From Rhodeus uyekii (lineage: Eukaryota > Chordata > Actinopteri > Cypriniformes > Acheilognathidae), in contig JAWRVZ010000232.1 in NCBI GenBank assembly GCA_037043235.1, positions 453,715-517,714 of the forward strand: a DNA stretch of 64,000 nucleotides. Reading direction: 5' to 3'. Below the pieces are notes generated by a model. The model was not told where the DNA came from and did no database searches. It worked only from the letters and a program-made list of their open reading frames with translations. Both the position numbers and the translations under genes were made by a program. This document shows positions 11,099 to 23,997 of this stretch, one piece after another (position 1 is the first letter of the stretch; each line of letters starts with the position of its first letter).

Positions 11099-14000
11099 CA
11101 GTGGAGTTTGGTTATGTCGATGGCCTCGGTGGTTGCAAAAAAGCATCGAGATAACCGTTTAGCGAGATAACCAACACCCAATATATCTATTTATTAGATG
11201 AAGCGGCATGCTATAAAAATGTACATACACTGTATATGTTTGCTAACAACAAAAGGCATATGTGCACCAACTAACAGCAGAGATTTACCAGTATACAATA
11301 AAAACACCTTCCATTCTCCATACAAACCTTTAATTATATTCTCCAACATTGCAAACACAATTTCACTCACTGCGTAAACAGTCACAATACACAACAACTG
11401 TAACACCGATGTGCTGGCGTGCAATGCGGAGACACGGAAGGAGCAGACTCGGAGATCAACTGAAACACTTTAATTGAAACAAAAGCGGCACTATTGTGCA
11501 GAAACTCGGAAACAGGAATATCCACACGCGGACACATGAAAACTTCACTATCGACAAGGACAATGGACATGCACATGACGGTCTAAATAGCTAGGGGAAA
11601 CACGGAACATCTGGCAACAAACAAGGGGGAGTGGTACGTGACAAACTACGGCAACACAGGAGGGACACAAAGGAGGAGCATGACACGACAGTGACAACAA
11701 CACATTCGCTCATAACAGTAATTTCTCTCGGACACAGTTCTGAATAGTATTGCACACACAGTTACTATGGTTTCTTTAAAGTCTAAAATGCTTTGTTGCG
11801 TTTTGCCTTTAACGGTCTGCTTGAAAACAAATACTTCTAAGCTTCTATAAGTAACGGCGTCTTTGTCGATGTCAGTGTAATCTGGGAACTCCTGCACCTC
11901 TGTAGGAGTGTAATCTGCATTGAGTAATTTCGTAATCACTCTTGAACACCAGCATTTGTCCCATCAAAAAAAAGAGATCTCAAAAGTGCTCAAGGTCACA
12001 ATTATACAACATGAAATCATCAATTACTCAATTACGGCCCTTATGACTTGACCACACAAACTAATGCGTCCTACCGCTGTAAAATCACAATCAACTATCT
12101 ATCTATCCATCCATATATCTATATGCCTCTCTGTAGCTCAATCAATTGAGCATTGGTGTTTGCAATGCCAAGGTCATGGGTTGAATCCCAGGAAAAGCAA
12201 GAACTGATTCAATGTGTTCCTTGAATGCAATGTAAGTTGCTTTGGATAAAAGTGTCTGGCAAATGCATAAATGTAAATATCTATCACTCCGTCTGTCATT
12301 ATATTTCTCTGTTTGTCGTGCTTTGACCCTTGACCTCCTGTTTCCCGCAGGATTCAGACGGTTTGTCGGTGCTGGAGCAGTTGGGTCTGGACCAGAACTC
12401 AGATTTATCTGACTCCAGTGTGCAGCAGCGTTTGGACGAGCAGCGCGAGAGGATCCGGAGGGAGATCCGGAAAGAGCTGAAGATAAAAGCAGGAGCGGAG
12501 AATCTTCGGCGAGCCACAACTGACAAACGCAATGTCCAGCAGGTGGAGAGCCAGTTACGCAGCTCCAGCCGCAAGCTGGACTCGCTCCACACTCAGCTGC
12601 AAGAGCTGGACGCTCACATCGTGATTAAGGGTCACGATGACAGCAAAGGTCAGGGGCTGCCATTATTATTACAGTGGAGTTCATTTATCTCGACCTCGGT
12701 TAACTCGCCAATCCTATTATGTTGACGTTTTTGAAGTAGAACCACCCAACTCCCTATTTGTCTTAGCATTTTCTCATCGGTTACGTCGATTATTTTATGT
12801 CGCCGAACACTAATATCTCGAGCACAAAATGAGAGACAAAGTGAGAAATGAGAGCAGCAAGTGCTTCCGCATCCCCATCCCAAAGCACTCACTTCTGTGT
12901 GCACATAAAGCCCACCTTCTCTGATTTGATTGGTTTTCTCAAATATTTTGACATTGACGAGCGGTTACCAACCAATGAGTATGAGGCTTAGATAAAGACA
13001 CACACACACCTGCTTTTGTTCTGACGCATGCTCTGCTCAGCGCCGCTGCGGATTGAAGAACCTGGTTATTAAAAGACGGGACGAAGCCGAATTTGTTGAG
13101 AAAGCACATTAGACAGGCAGAACGCAAGAAAGTATTCAATCTAGTACAGTGTGATGACCTCACGAATATGTTGTGACTGTTTACGCTGTGAGCGAAATTC
13201 TGTTTGCAATGTTGGAGAATATAATTAAAGGTTTGTATGGAGATTGGAAGGTGTTTTTTATTGTATACTGGTAAATCTCTGCTGTTAGTTGCTGCACATA
13301 TGCCTTTTGTTGTTAGCAAACATATACAGTGTATGTACATTTTTATAACATGCCGATCACTTCATCAAATAAATCACCATATTGGCTTTTAGTTATCTCC
13401 ATCATTGGTTATCTCGATGCTTTTTTTGCAACCCCCGAGGCCGTCGACATAACCGGATTCCACTGTACTGTCTTATTTATCAAAGCACACTGTTATTCCA
13501 CTGGGAATGTTTAAGAAATATGAGTTTAGTGTAAAACTCATCTTCATTAATGCATGAATATGAAACTTCAGGGATGATGTGATTTACAGCCGTCATTATC
13601 CTGTCAGATGTGACCCCAGGTTATTTTTTGACCCTGTTTTTGACCCCCAGATGACCTTCAGGCTCTCGGGATGCAGAGTCGCAACTCAGCCAATCAGGAC
13701 AGGATTAAGGCTCTGGAGCGGCAGCTCAACATCGAGCTGAAGGTCAAACAAGGGGCAGAAAACATGATCCCCATCTACGCCAACGGCGTTACCAAGGTAA
13801 CAACACACATTAATCTATCCATCCATCCATCTGTCGGTCTATTTATCCATCCATCTATCCAACCATCCATCCATCTATCTGACGATCTGTTCATCTCTCT
13901 CCAGGATAAGAAGCTTCTCCAGTCGGCTCAGCAGATGTTGCAGGACAGCAAGACAAAGATCGACATCATCCGTATGCAGATCCGTAAAGCCATGCAGGCG

Positions 14001-15828
14001 ACCGAACAGACCGACGACACGCAGGGTAATATGAGACTCTCTTTACCGCATTTACCCACTTCACATCATCACAGAGATCCTTTAACAGCTTAAAAACACC
14101 TCTATCTTCTGTCTGACTGTATGGAGAGAGTCCTGTCTTCATCAGCATTAGTCTTCTCTGCAGCTTTTCTTTTGCCCATTGGCCTTGGTCCATCATGGCC
14201 TCCTAATCCCCCCCATACTCTAATTGGCTTCATCACTCTGTCTCCTCTCCACCAATAAGCTGGTGTGTGGTGAGCGTTCTGGCGCAATATGGCTGCTGTC
14301 GCATCATCCAGGTGGATGCTGCACATTGGTGGTGGTTGAGGAGATTCCCCCTACTATGTAAAGCGCTTTGAGCTCTGGAAAAGAGCTATATAAATGTAAC
14401 ATTTCTTCTTTCTTCTTCTTCAGCTCGAGTTCAAAGTCCAGATTGTTAGCTTAATATTTCATATACGGCGAGGACATGAACTCATGTATTACATGCCAGA
14501 AACAGGCAGATGTTTGAGTGAAATGATTGATTCATAAACAGAACTATCAGTCTAATCCTGGCAAGTGACAAAAGGAAAGACACAAAGTCTGCTTTCTGTC
14601 TGTTTAGAGTGTTTCTGAGACGTCAACATTAATACAGTAACATGCTGAACATTATTAAAGGAATACTTCACCATCATTATTTTCATTATTTATTTAAAAA
14701 CCTCTACGACTTTCCCATTGTGAGTAAAGTTTAGACTCATCTATTCATGACTGAGAGTGATGGCATCTATCAAAATGGATGAAACGTATCGTAAAGTCTC
14801 TTGAAGCTATGCGATATCTTTGTCCAACCAATGCTGTTTGTTGCAACGGCACCAAACATTTCGCAAATCCAGAACTTTGCTATAAAGGAAGGCTTCCAGT
14901 GAAGCTTACATTGGGTCTGTTTCTCTTCCGTCTGTCTGCTGGAGTCTGATCGAAACGATTGATTGTCTACACCATGTATCGCAACTGTTCTGGGATGCAT
15001 TTCTCAAAGGCAATGTAAACTAAGTTGATGATAGAGACCATCGGATCCACAATACACTTGGGGTTACGATGCTTTTGAGACACGCAGCCCAGATTGTGAT
15101 TTTTGTGTTGCATTGCATTGAAATTGTTGCATTAAAAATAGAGCAAAAACAACATAGAGTGGCTTACAATGTTAGCTTACGAAAAAGCCGCGGTGTTGGA
15201 CTACTACAAGTAATGAAGCCATGGCAGAAACTGAGTATGAAGAGACAGAGAGTGAAAGAGACAGATTCAAAGAAAGACATGAGGGAAGGGTAATTGTACA
15301 GATGAGAGCTGGAGAGGGAGGGATGGCCGCGGCTCTAATGGACTCTAATGGCATGTTTCGGCGCTGATGTCTCGCGTGACCCGAGGCCGGACGGCAGCGG
15401 CTGGTTAAGAATAGATTTATTAGTGCCGCTCGCCCTCGGCCATCACTGAGATTCACGAGACGCTCGGGAACGACGTCCTGTCGGGGGGTTGAGGACGAGT
15501 CTGTCCATCAGCAGCAACTGCAATCCCAGGCGTTTTAGATCTTCTCTCTAGTTGTTATATTTACTTGAATTTCTGTTCATATTTGTTTAAGTTTAAGTGT
15601 GTTTTAGTCATTTTATTGCGATGTTTGTTGTTTTTATTGGTTTGTTTTAAATGTGTTAATTTCAGTTTCAGTTTTGAAATTTTTGTTTCATGTTTAAAAG
15701 TTAAAGGAGTTAAACATTCCTAATTAGAATCAATCACACATAAACTCGTTATAGATTTTCACTCAGTGATGGAGGACTTCAAAATAGTGTGTGTGTCTGT
15801 CTATGTATAGCATGCCCAGAAGGATCTA

Positions 15829-15871
<43 letters not shown>

Positions 15872-16449
15872 TCAGCAGGTAAGCCGGATCTGTGTGGGAT
15901 GGAGCTGCGTATCGAGGAGCTCTGGCATCATTATCGAGTGGAGCACGCCATGGCCGAGGGCGCCAAAAACATGCTGAGACTTCTGGGAGCTGGAAAAGCA
16001 CAGGACAAGAAAGCCATCGCTGAGGTGCGAGAAACACGTGGCACGTCATGAATCTCCCGAGAGGAAATGGAAACATTTGTTTGGATGGTTAAGCGTTTGT
16101 TTGTGTTTCAGGCTCAGAGTCGTCTGAGTGAAGCGTCCCAGCGGCTGGATCTCCTGCGGGTGTCGCTGGAGCAGCGGTTGGTGGATCTACCGGAGGAACA
16201 TCCCAAAGCTTGTCTTATTAAAGAGGAGCTGGTGCTGGCGTCGTCCTCGGCCTTCAGCTCCCGTCACAGCGCCCCCTATGTCCACAACCAGTACAGCACC
16301 CTCTGCAAACCCTCGCCGCTCACCGGTGCGTCAGTAACAACACATGTGTTTAATGCTTGCAGAACCGGTCAAGAACATGGGAAACAAAAGACAAAGAATA
16401 TATTAACAGCAATGACTGTGTATGTGTGGGGGAAAGGATTAAATAAATG

Positions 16450-16530
<81 letters not shown>

Positions 16531-17198
16531 TATTTTATTAAAATGATATAAATATATACATATATATGTTATGAAGAAATATTAAAATGATATGATAATT
16601 GTATCATTATTATGTAGGAAAATTAGCTTAATTTTTTATTTATTTTAAATAAGAATCAGTCCAAATAAGAATTAAAATAATTTTAAATAGTAATGATTTA
16701 TTATTATTATTTTAATAAATTACAATTAGTATTAATTATTTAAGAAAAAGATTTTTGCTTGTGTAAAATTAATATATTATACAATTACTAAAACCTATTG
16801 TTAATATTTAAAATGTTGCAACAATGATGAATTATTATTTATGACAAAATATATGTGTTAATAAATATTTAATCATTATTATTAATAATAATAATAATAA
16901 TTCATTACATTTATATAGCGCTTTATCAAAGTCTCTCAAAGTCGCTTTACATGGAAGGGGGAATCTCCTCAACCGCCACTAGAGTGCAGCATCCACCTGG
17001 ATGATGCGACGGCAGCCATATTGCGCCAGAACGCTCACCACAAACTAGCTTTATTGGTGGAGAGGAGACAGAGTGATGAAGCCAATCAGAGAATGGGGAT
17101 GGTTAGGAAGCCATGATGGACATATTTGGCCAGAATGCCGGGGTTACACCCCTACTCTTGCGAAAGACATCTTGGGATTTTTAATGACCACAGAGAGT

Positions 17199-17233
<35 letters not shown>

Positions 17234-18140
17234 TGCTCATTTCAGTACAGTGTCCCCGTCACTATACTGGGGCGGTAGGACTCACATAGACCAGAGGGTG
17301 AGAAACCCCCTGCTGGCCTCCTAACACCACTTCCAGCAGCAATCAGTCTCCCATCCAGGAAAAGACCACACACATCCCCGCTTAGCTTTTGTGAGCAACC
17401 AGTCGTAGGCTAGAGGGTGACATTGCTGCCGGCAAATGTATTATTAAATATTAGTAGCATTATTATTAAAATATTTTGTAAAATATCTGAACTAAGATTG
17501 AACTGCACTTCTATAGCATTTATTAATCTTAATTAGCCAATTGGGCCTTATTTAAAATGTCACCAATTATTATTATTAGCTTTTTTTAATATTTTAATTT
17601 ATTATTCATTTTAGGATTTTTCTGATCTGATATTGTGATCATTCGATGATAGTGAGCTTTTACCCGTAATTCTCGAAACACTAAAACCAGTGTTGTTGTG
17701 CTTGTGTCTGTCAGGGACGCTGCAGGTGCGTCTGCTGGGGTGTGTGGGGCTGCTGGAGCTCGTCCCGGGTCGCAGTCGTGCGTCTCCACTCGTCCTGCCC
17801 CACTTCAGTCCGGGAGACGCTCGACCCTTCAAACTCACTCTGAGCAGCAGAACCAGCAGCTTCAGCCTGAAGATCCCCAGCAAATGTGAAGACCTGTCCA
17901 GTGAGCTCATCCATTTATTCAACTCTGTGCTTGCGGTCTGTTTAAAAAAAAAAAATGTATTTACATACTGAGGGGTAAAGCAATATTTTTTTTACATGAT
18001 GGTCTGATGCCGGGCTTATGTTTGCAGCGGAGGTGAGCGCTGTGTTGAAGCTGGAGAACTGTGTGGTGGGTCAGACGTGCTGGAAAAGTGTTGGAGAACA
18101 GACGTGGAATCAGAGCTTCACTCTGGAGCTGGAGAGAGTG

Positions 18141-18197
<57 letters not shown>

Positions 18198-18626
18198 CAC
18201 ACACACACACACAGATGCACTGTGCACTAAAGACCCAGATACACTTCGAGAGAAAGTGAAGAATGAACTGGTATGAACTCATTGCAAGCAAAATCAGGCC
18301 AAAGTGAAGTTTGTTTGGATTATTTTTCTTCCAGTGAATAAAAGATAAAAAAGACAATTGTGCCTTTTTCTCTCAGAATTGGGAGTTTACATCCCGCAGT
18401 TCTGAGTGATTCAGTTTTCTGAGATATAAACTTAAATTGTGACAAAAACCTGAAAATAAGTTTGAGTTTAAAGTACAGTAACCCATACTTGGAATTTGCC
18501 CTCTGCATTTAATCCATCCAAGTTAGTGAACACAACGTGTGAAGCAGAAGTGTGTTGCATTTTTATCCTTTTATGTCTATAAAGCTGCTTTGTAAAAAGC
18601 GCTTTATAAATAAAGGTGAAGCAGTG

Positions 18627-18660
<34 letters not shown>

Positions 18661-21600
18661 AGCAGCAGGCAGCCTTTTCTGCTGTGGCTCCCGGCATTGA
18701 TTGGGGGTTCAGTGTCTTGCTCATGGGAACCACAGTCATTTCCTGCCAGTGCTGTGAATCAAACCAGTGACCTTTGGTTTACAAGTCAAGCTCTCTAACC
18801 ATTAGTCCACAATTGCCCTGCTTACATTTACATTTTGCATTTATCAGACGCTTTTATCCAAAGTGACTTGCACTGCATTCAAGAAACACATTGATATTCT
18901 AATCAGTTCTTGCTTTCCCTGGGAATCGAACCCATGAGATTGGCGTTGCAAGCTCCACACTATAGGAAAGCCTGGTTGCAAGAAGAAATATAAAATTTTG
19001 AGATGAAAAGTTTGAGTTTGCCCTTTTATTCCCTTCCTTATGCTTGGCAAAGCAAAGTTTTGTGATAGTCTGAGAGAAAACAGAAAACACTTTGAAGAGT
19101 CACTGGTCCATGTGGAAATCAGCATGTGGAAATCAGCGTGGAAATCAGCTCTTCTGTTCAATCAGATGCGAGTAAAAACACAGAAAACAGCAAACACAGC
19201 AAAACTGAAGTAATTCCAATTGAAAGAGACACTAACACTGTTTTACATGCTTTAAAGTAATATTGTCTGGAGTTGGTAGGCAGCAATAGGGTTAGGGTTA
19301 CTCTTCTGTTTTCTACACACAACACAATACTTTCAATAGAGTATTTCACGATATATCTCACTCATAAACAACAAATTGTGAAGGAGGCATTAGTCGCCGA
19401 TGCCTTACCTTTACAGACTGAAACCAGAAAGGGTTTTAACATCAGATGAACTTTGGCTTGATTTGGTTGGAAATGACGTCACGGCGGTCGAGTCTTTGAT
19501 TGTGTTGTGTGATCACATGTGTTCATGTGATCATGTGTTCGTCTAACGCACTGCTTTCAGTCCAGAGAGATGGAGATCGCGGTTTACTGGAGGGACTATC
19601 GCTCGCTCTGCGCTCTCAAGTATCTGAAGCTGGAGGACTTTCTGGACAATCAGAGACACCGAATCCAGCTGGAGATGGAGCCGCAGGGACTCCTGCTGGC
19701 CGAGGTACAAATGCACACAGAAACACTGTTCTTCATCCGTCTCACTGCTCACTATGAGCTTCAGCCGCATATATGACCAGAAAATGTGAGCTTAATCAAG
19801 TTTGAATGTTCGCTAAACAGACAGTCCAGATTTATCCTGTTTGCGGGTCTTGTGGTGAGCAATTCATTCGTGCAAGTGGGGTGACATAAGCAAACATGTA
19901 TTTCATGATTTTCTTAAAATTTTGAGTCTATTCTAATGTTGTCCTCATGCAGTAGTTGAATTTCGGTGTGGGATTGCACATATTATTGTGTATCATTTTA
20001 CTAATTCCTGTAGATTTTATGCAAATGACGCCGCCATTCAGGGCTAAGCTGAGTTATTTTATGCCGCTTATTGCTCTTAAACTGCCAAATACACACTAAA
20101 TAATCTCAAAACGCCAGTCTTGGCATGTATTCACATAAACACAGTCCGTTAAAACAAACAGTTGGGACACAAAACGCATGTGAAACACTGTAATGGATCT
20201 GTGCCACAGGTCTTAAAGTGACAGCAGCCTAATATTCCTGCTGACAAATTATGAGATTATATTAAAAATATCTATATGGGAGCTTTTCCCTCATGGTATC
20301 GATGTTAAAATTGTGTCCAGTGAAAATGCTGAGTGGCTAGTAACTTTTGAAAGCCATTAGCTAGAGTGACTGATGAGAAAAAACGTTAATGTCCAGCCCT
20401 GAGTGAACATAAATAAAACAGGGTTTGTGTTGGTGACAGGTGATGTTCATCAACCCAGTGATCGAGAGAGGCCCGCGTCTACAGCGCCAGAGGAAGGTGT
20501 TCTCCAAACAGCAGGGTAAAACACATGCCCATCTCACCCACTGCCTGTTAGAAGTATAGCATTTCACAACTCATTTTAATCATTTAACTTTAAATGTCTT
20601 TTTAAATTAGCCTGAGCTAATCACGTTCATCTATTTTAGTCCCCCAAAAAACTCTTTCTAAATAGCATGAGAGTATATACAGTAATACCTTGAGATATGA
20701 GCGTCCCGACAAACGAGTATTCAGAGATACGAGCAAGCCTTCAAGCCTTTTGCTTTGAGATACGAGTAAAGACTTGAGATACGAGCAGCTTACAGACGCC
20801 GATGCTAGTGGTCTAGCACTCGGAGCCCAAGCCGCCTCACTTCTTCACTTCACGTGTTCATTGACTAAAATAAAAGTGTTCATGGGGGCAAAAACAGCAG
20901 TTGAGAGAAGATGGAGCGCGTGTGTATTGAGTGCAAGATGTCGTGTGCGAGGGATTAAAATGAGCTCAAGGGCTCACGTTTTTTTGCGGATGGATCTGTT
21001 ATCCGCTCACTGATGTGATTTATGCACGCGCAAACATCAGTTTTCTGCTCGTTACTTTTTGGCATGGATTTATCGCCATAGTCGACTTCCGTACGCATCT
21101 CTCGCTTGTCTCCCGTATTGTATTTCCTGCTTCCTGCTCTGTCCAGTGCAGACGTGTTTTCCCTCTGCTCCCGCTCTACTCCCGCTTTGCTCTGGCGCTT
21201 GGTATTTTGTCTTTCTCTCTGACCCGCTGCTTGCTGGACTCCTGAAAAATACTGAAATGGAATTAATTAACTGGTCAATCAGCGCGATCGATAAGATTTT
21301 CTCACAAAGGAAGGGTGCCCCGGGAGAACCCACCTGCCCGGACGGGACCTTTGCTGCAGGGTATGTGATGGACCCATGGAATAGCTGGCAGGTCCTGTGC
21401 CTGGAGTCTCTGTCCGTAGAAGATGCAGAAGATTTATACATGATTGGATTACTGATAGCGGGGTTCCTATTCTTTGGCTTTGGGATTGCCCTGACCTATC
21501 GGAAGATTGGTAAGACAGCTGCAAGCAAATTCACCCAGCCACTGTCTGTGGAAATTAAGGAATGCTTCGAGGCTGTGTGTGACCGTTTGAAGGAATTATA

Positions 21601-23939
21601 TCAGAGAGTGATACAGATTGAGGAACTGAACGGTAACAACGCAGTCCGGACTGCGAGTCAGATCGGTGAACTTTCACAGACTGTAACCGGTCTGGCCATG
21701 AGGCTAGACATAATGTCTAGGGAAGCTGCACGGATCGAACGCGAGTGCTGAGGATCAGAACTGATTGATTGATTATGATCCGGACAAATTACCGAAGATC
21801 ATCAAATGGATTAAAAATTGTATTTGCCCACCCGTACTTCACTTGTCCCTATCTCTCGGGTGGGAGGTCAGCCTGACAGCCTGGTCTGCTATCTTTCCCT
21901 GGGCACTGCCTTATCTCCCTTCAAGGACAAACCATAGAACTGAACTAAAGAACATCTGATGTTATGGCTCCCACACAACACAATAGACTCACCCCCCTCC
22001 ATCCGTCTGCCTGTCTTTATCTATCTCCTCTCCCACCATACAAAAAATCCCACGACGTGACCACGTGTGCTGTGTTATGTTTTGTTGTGTTTGCTATGTA
22101 AGGCTTGCTAAACTGCATTCTTGTATTCGGGAGAGCGTGTGGCAGCGCCGGAAAAATGGCTGCAGCCCGGAGGCTTGCTCCAAACTTAATTTCGTTATAC
22201 TGTACTTGTACATGTGTAATGACAAATAAACTTTAACTTGAACTATTTGCACTATTACATAATCTTATATATTTATTATATATATTACATAATCGTTATC
22301 CCTCCTCCTCCTCCGCACATGCCTGTATAGTCAGTCTCGAAGGCAAGAACTCGGAATTAAAACCACATTTTATTTTATATCACAAGAATCCTTAAATACT
22401 ATAATTTTGTGTGTGTTAAAATTAAATTAAAGCAATTAAAAACATGTTTTCTCCATTTTTATTAGCACTAATAAGGGAGGCCGGAACGGATAATTTTTTT
22501 CTTTGTTATTTCTTATGGGGAAAAAAATGATTTGAGATACGAGCAACTCAAGTTCCGAGTTCTTCCTGGAATGGATTATGCTCGTATCTCAAGGTATTAC
22601 TGTATATAAAATGATAGTAGTTTTTACCGTGATTAACGTTTGTTCCGTCTGTTGACTCAGGGAAAGCGTTCCTGCGCGCTAAACAGATGAACGTTGATAT
22701 GGCGACGTGGGTTCGTCTGCTGAAGAACGCCATTCCCATGAGCTCATCCACACACAGCTACACACACCACAGCAACGCACACAACAGCAGGTACCGCACA
22801 GCAAACACACACACACACACCTGCTGATTCATCCCTACCAACATGACCAACTCCGAACTTTTCTCCGCAGCGAGATTTCCATTCAGAAGCTCCAACTGGA
22901 CGACGGCTCTCCTCCGTCTGTGACGAGGAAAAACACACAGACGTCTGAAACGGTAAACGAGAAGCTTCTGCTCACACACCGATTTTATATGGATCTTTAA
23001 TGGGATTTCCTGGACTCACAACATAGTTTAAAGGAAAATCGATGAAGTTGAAGTCAGTGAATATTTGAGTAGATCTTATAACAAACAGGACAATTTGATC
23101 TCAGTATAATGTAATTATAGCCACTTCTTAATTAATCTGGCTTAAGTCATTCTGGGTCAAATGGTTTGCAGAAGCTTCTGCTTGGTCTTAATGTTTACGA
23201 ATCATTTTATGTGACTGATGTTTTTTTTTTGTTTTTTTTTATATGACTAAGTAAATCTTAAAATATACAATGATATGATTATAATCAATCAAGTGGACAA
23301 ACTTAAACATTTTTAAGATGAGGTTTTACAGAGGGTGGTTTTATTTTACTTTTTTGATGAATTGATTTAAGTTTATTTCGCAAACAATTAATTTTTTATG
23401 CAGAATTTGATATTTTATTTTCTATATTTCAAGTGCAGCAGCACAATATGGCTTAACAGCTGTAAACATCATAACAGCATTGATTTGATTTACTTTGAGT
23501 GAATACTGTTTATAATAAATCAAAACTTTCTCTAGAATCCAATGGCAATGTGTATTGACAGCGTTTGCTGTGTACAGTTGCAAAAAAGTACAAGTAATAC
23601 AAGTAATATTAGCAATTACAGTAAAATAATATATGCAAAATAAAGGACATTAAAATTAATAATATAAACTGATTTATCAGTTATTTTATGTTACGTTCAT
23701 TCATTGCTATTATCTTAGCAATGAATGAATGTCACATAAAAGAGCCGATAAAGCAATAATAATCTGTAAATAATAATTTTTTGTCAGGTGGACATTGGGC
23801 TCGCGCCGGAGCCGGCTTCTCCTCCTGATCCTGCTCCTCCTGAGAGGACTGTCAGTATCAGTTCCCATAATTCCCAGCGCAGGTACACGTCCTACCAGCA
23901 CACAATATGTCTTCCAGTCTGGGCCAAGAGTCAGCATGA

Positions 23940-23997
<58 letters not shown>

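Noticed and set aside
12126..12277. Possible functional tRNA genes at the SINE heads
   Set aside because: All six have degenerate A/B boxes, unpaired acceptor stems and a common SINE tail; they are retroposons.
15801..18357. Reading frames of Thr-His or Val-Cys repeats
   Set aside because: They are AC/GT microsatellites read in frame (also near 18.6 and 23.9 kb).
21059..21256. N-terminal extension of the transposon-borne ORF
   Set aside because: The frame is open but begins at TTG with no in-frame ATG before 21257; no evidence for non-AUG initiation.
21070..21524. Minus-strand frames across the Tigger-like element
   Set aside because: They overlap the plus-strand 164-codon ORF, have no recognisable features and lack good start contexts.
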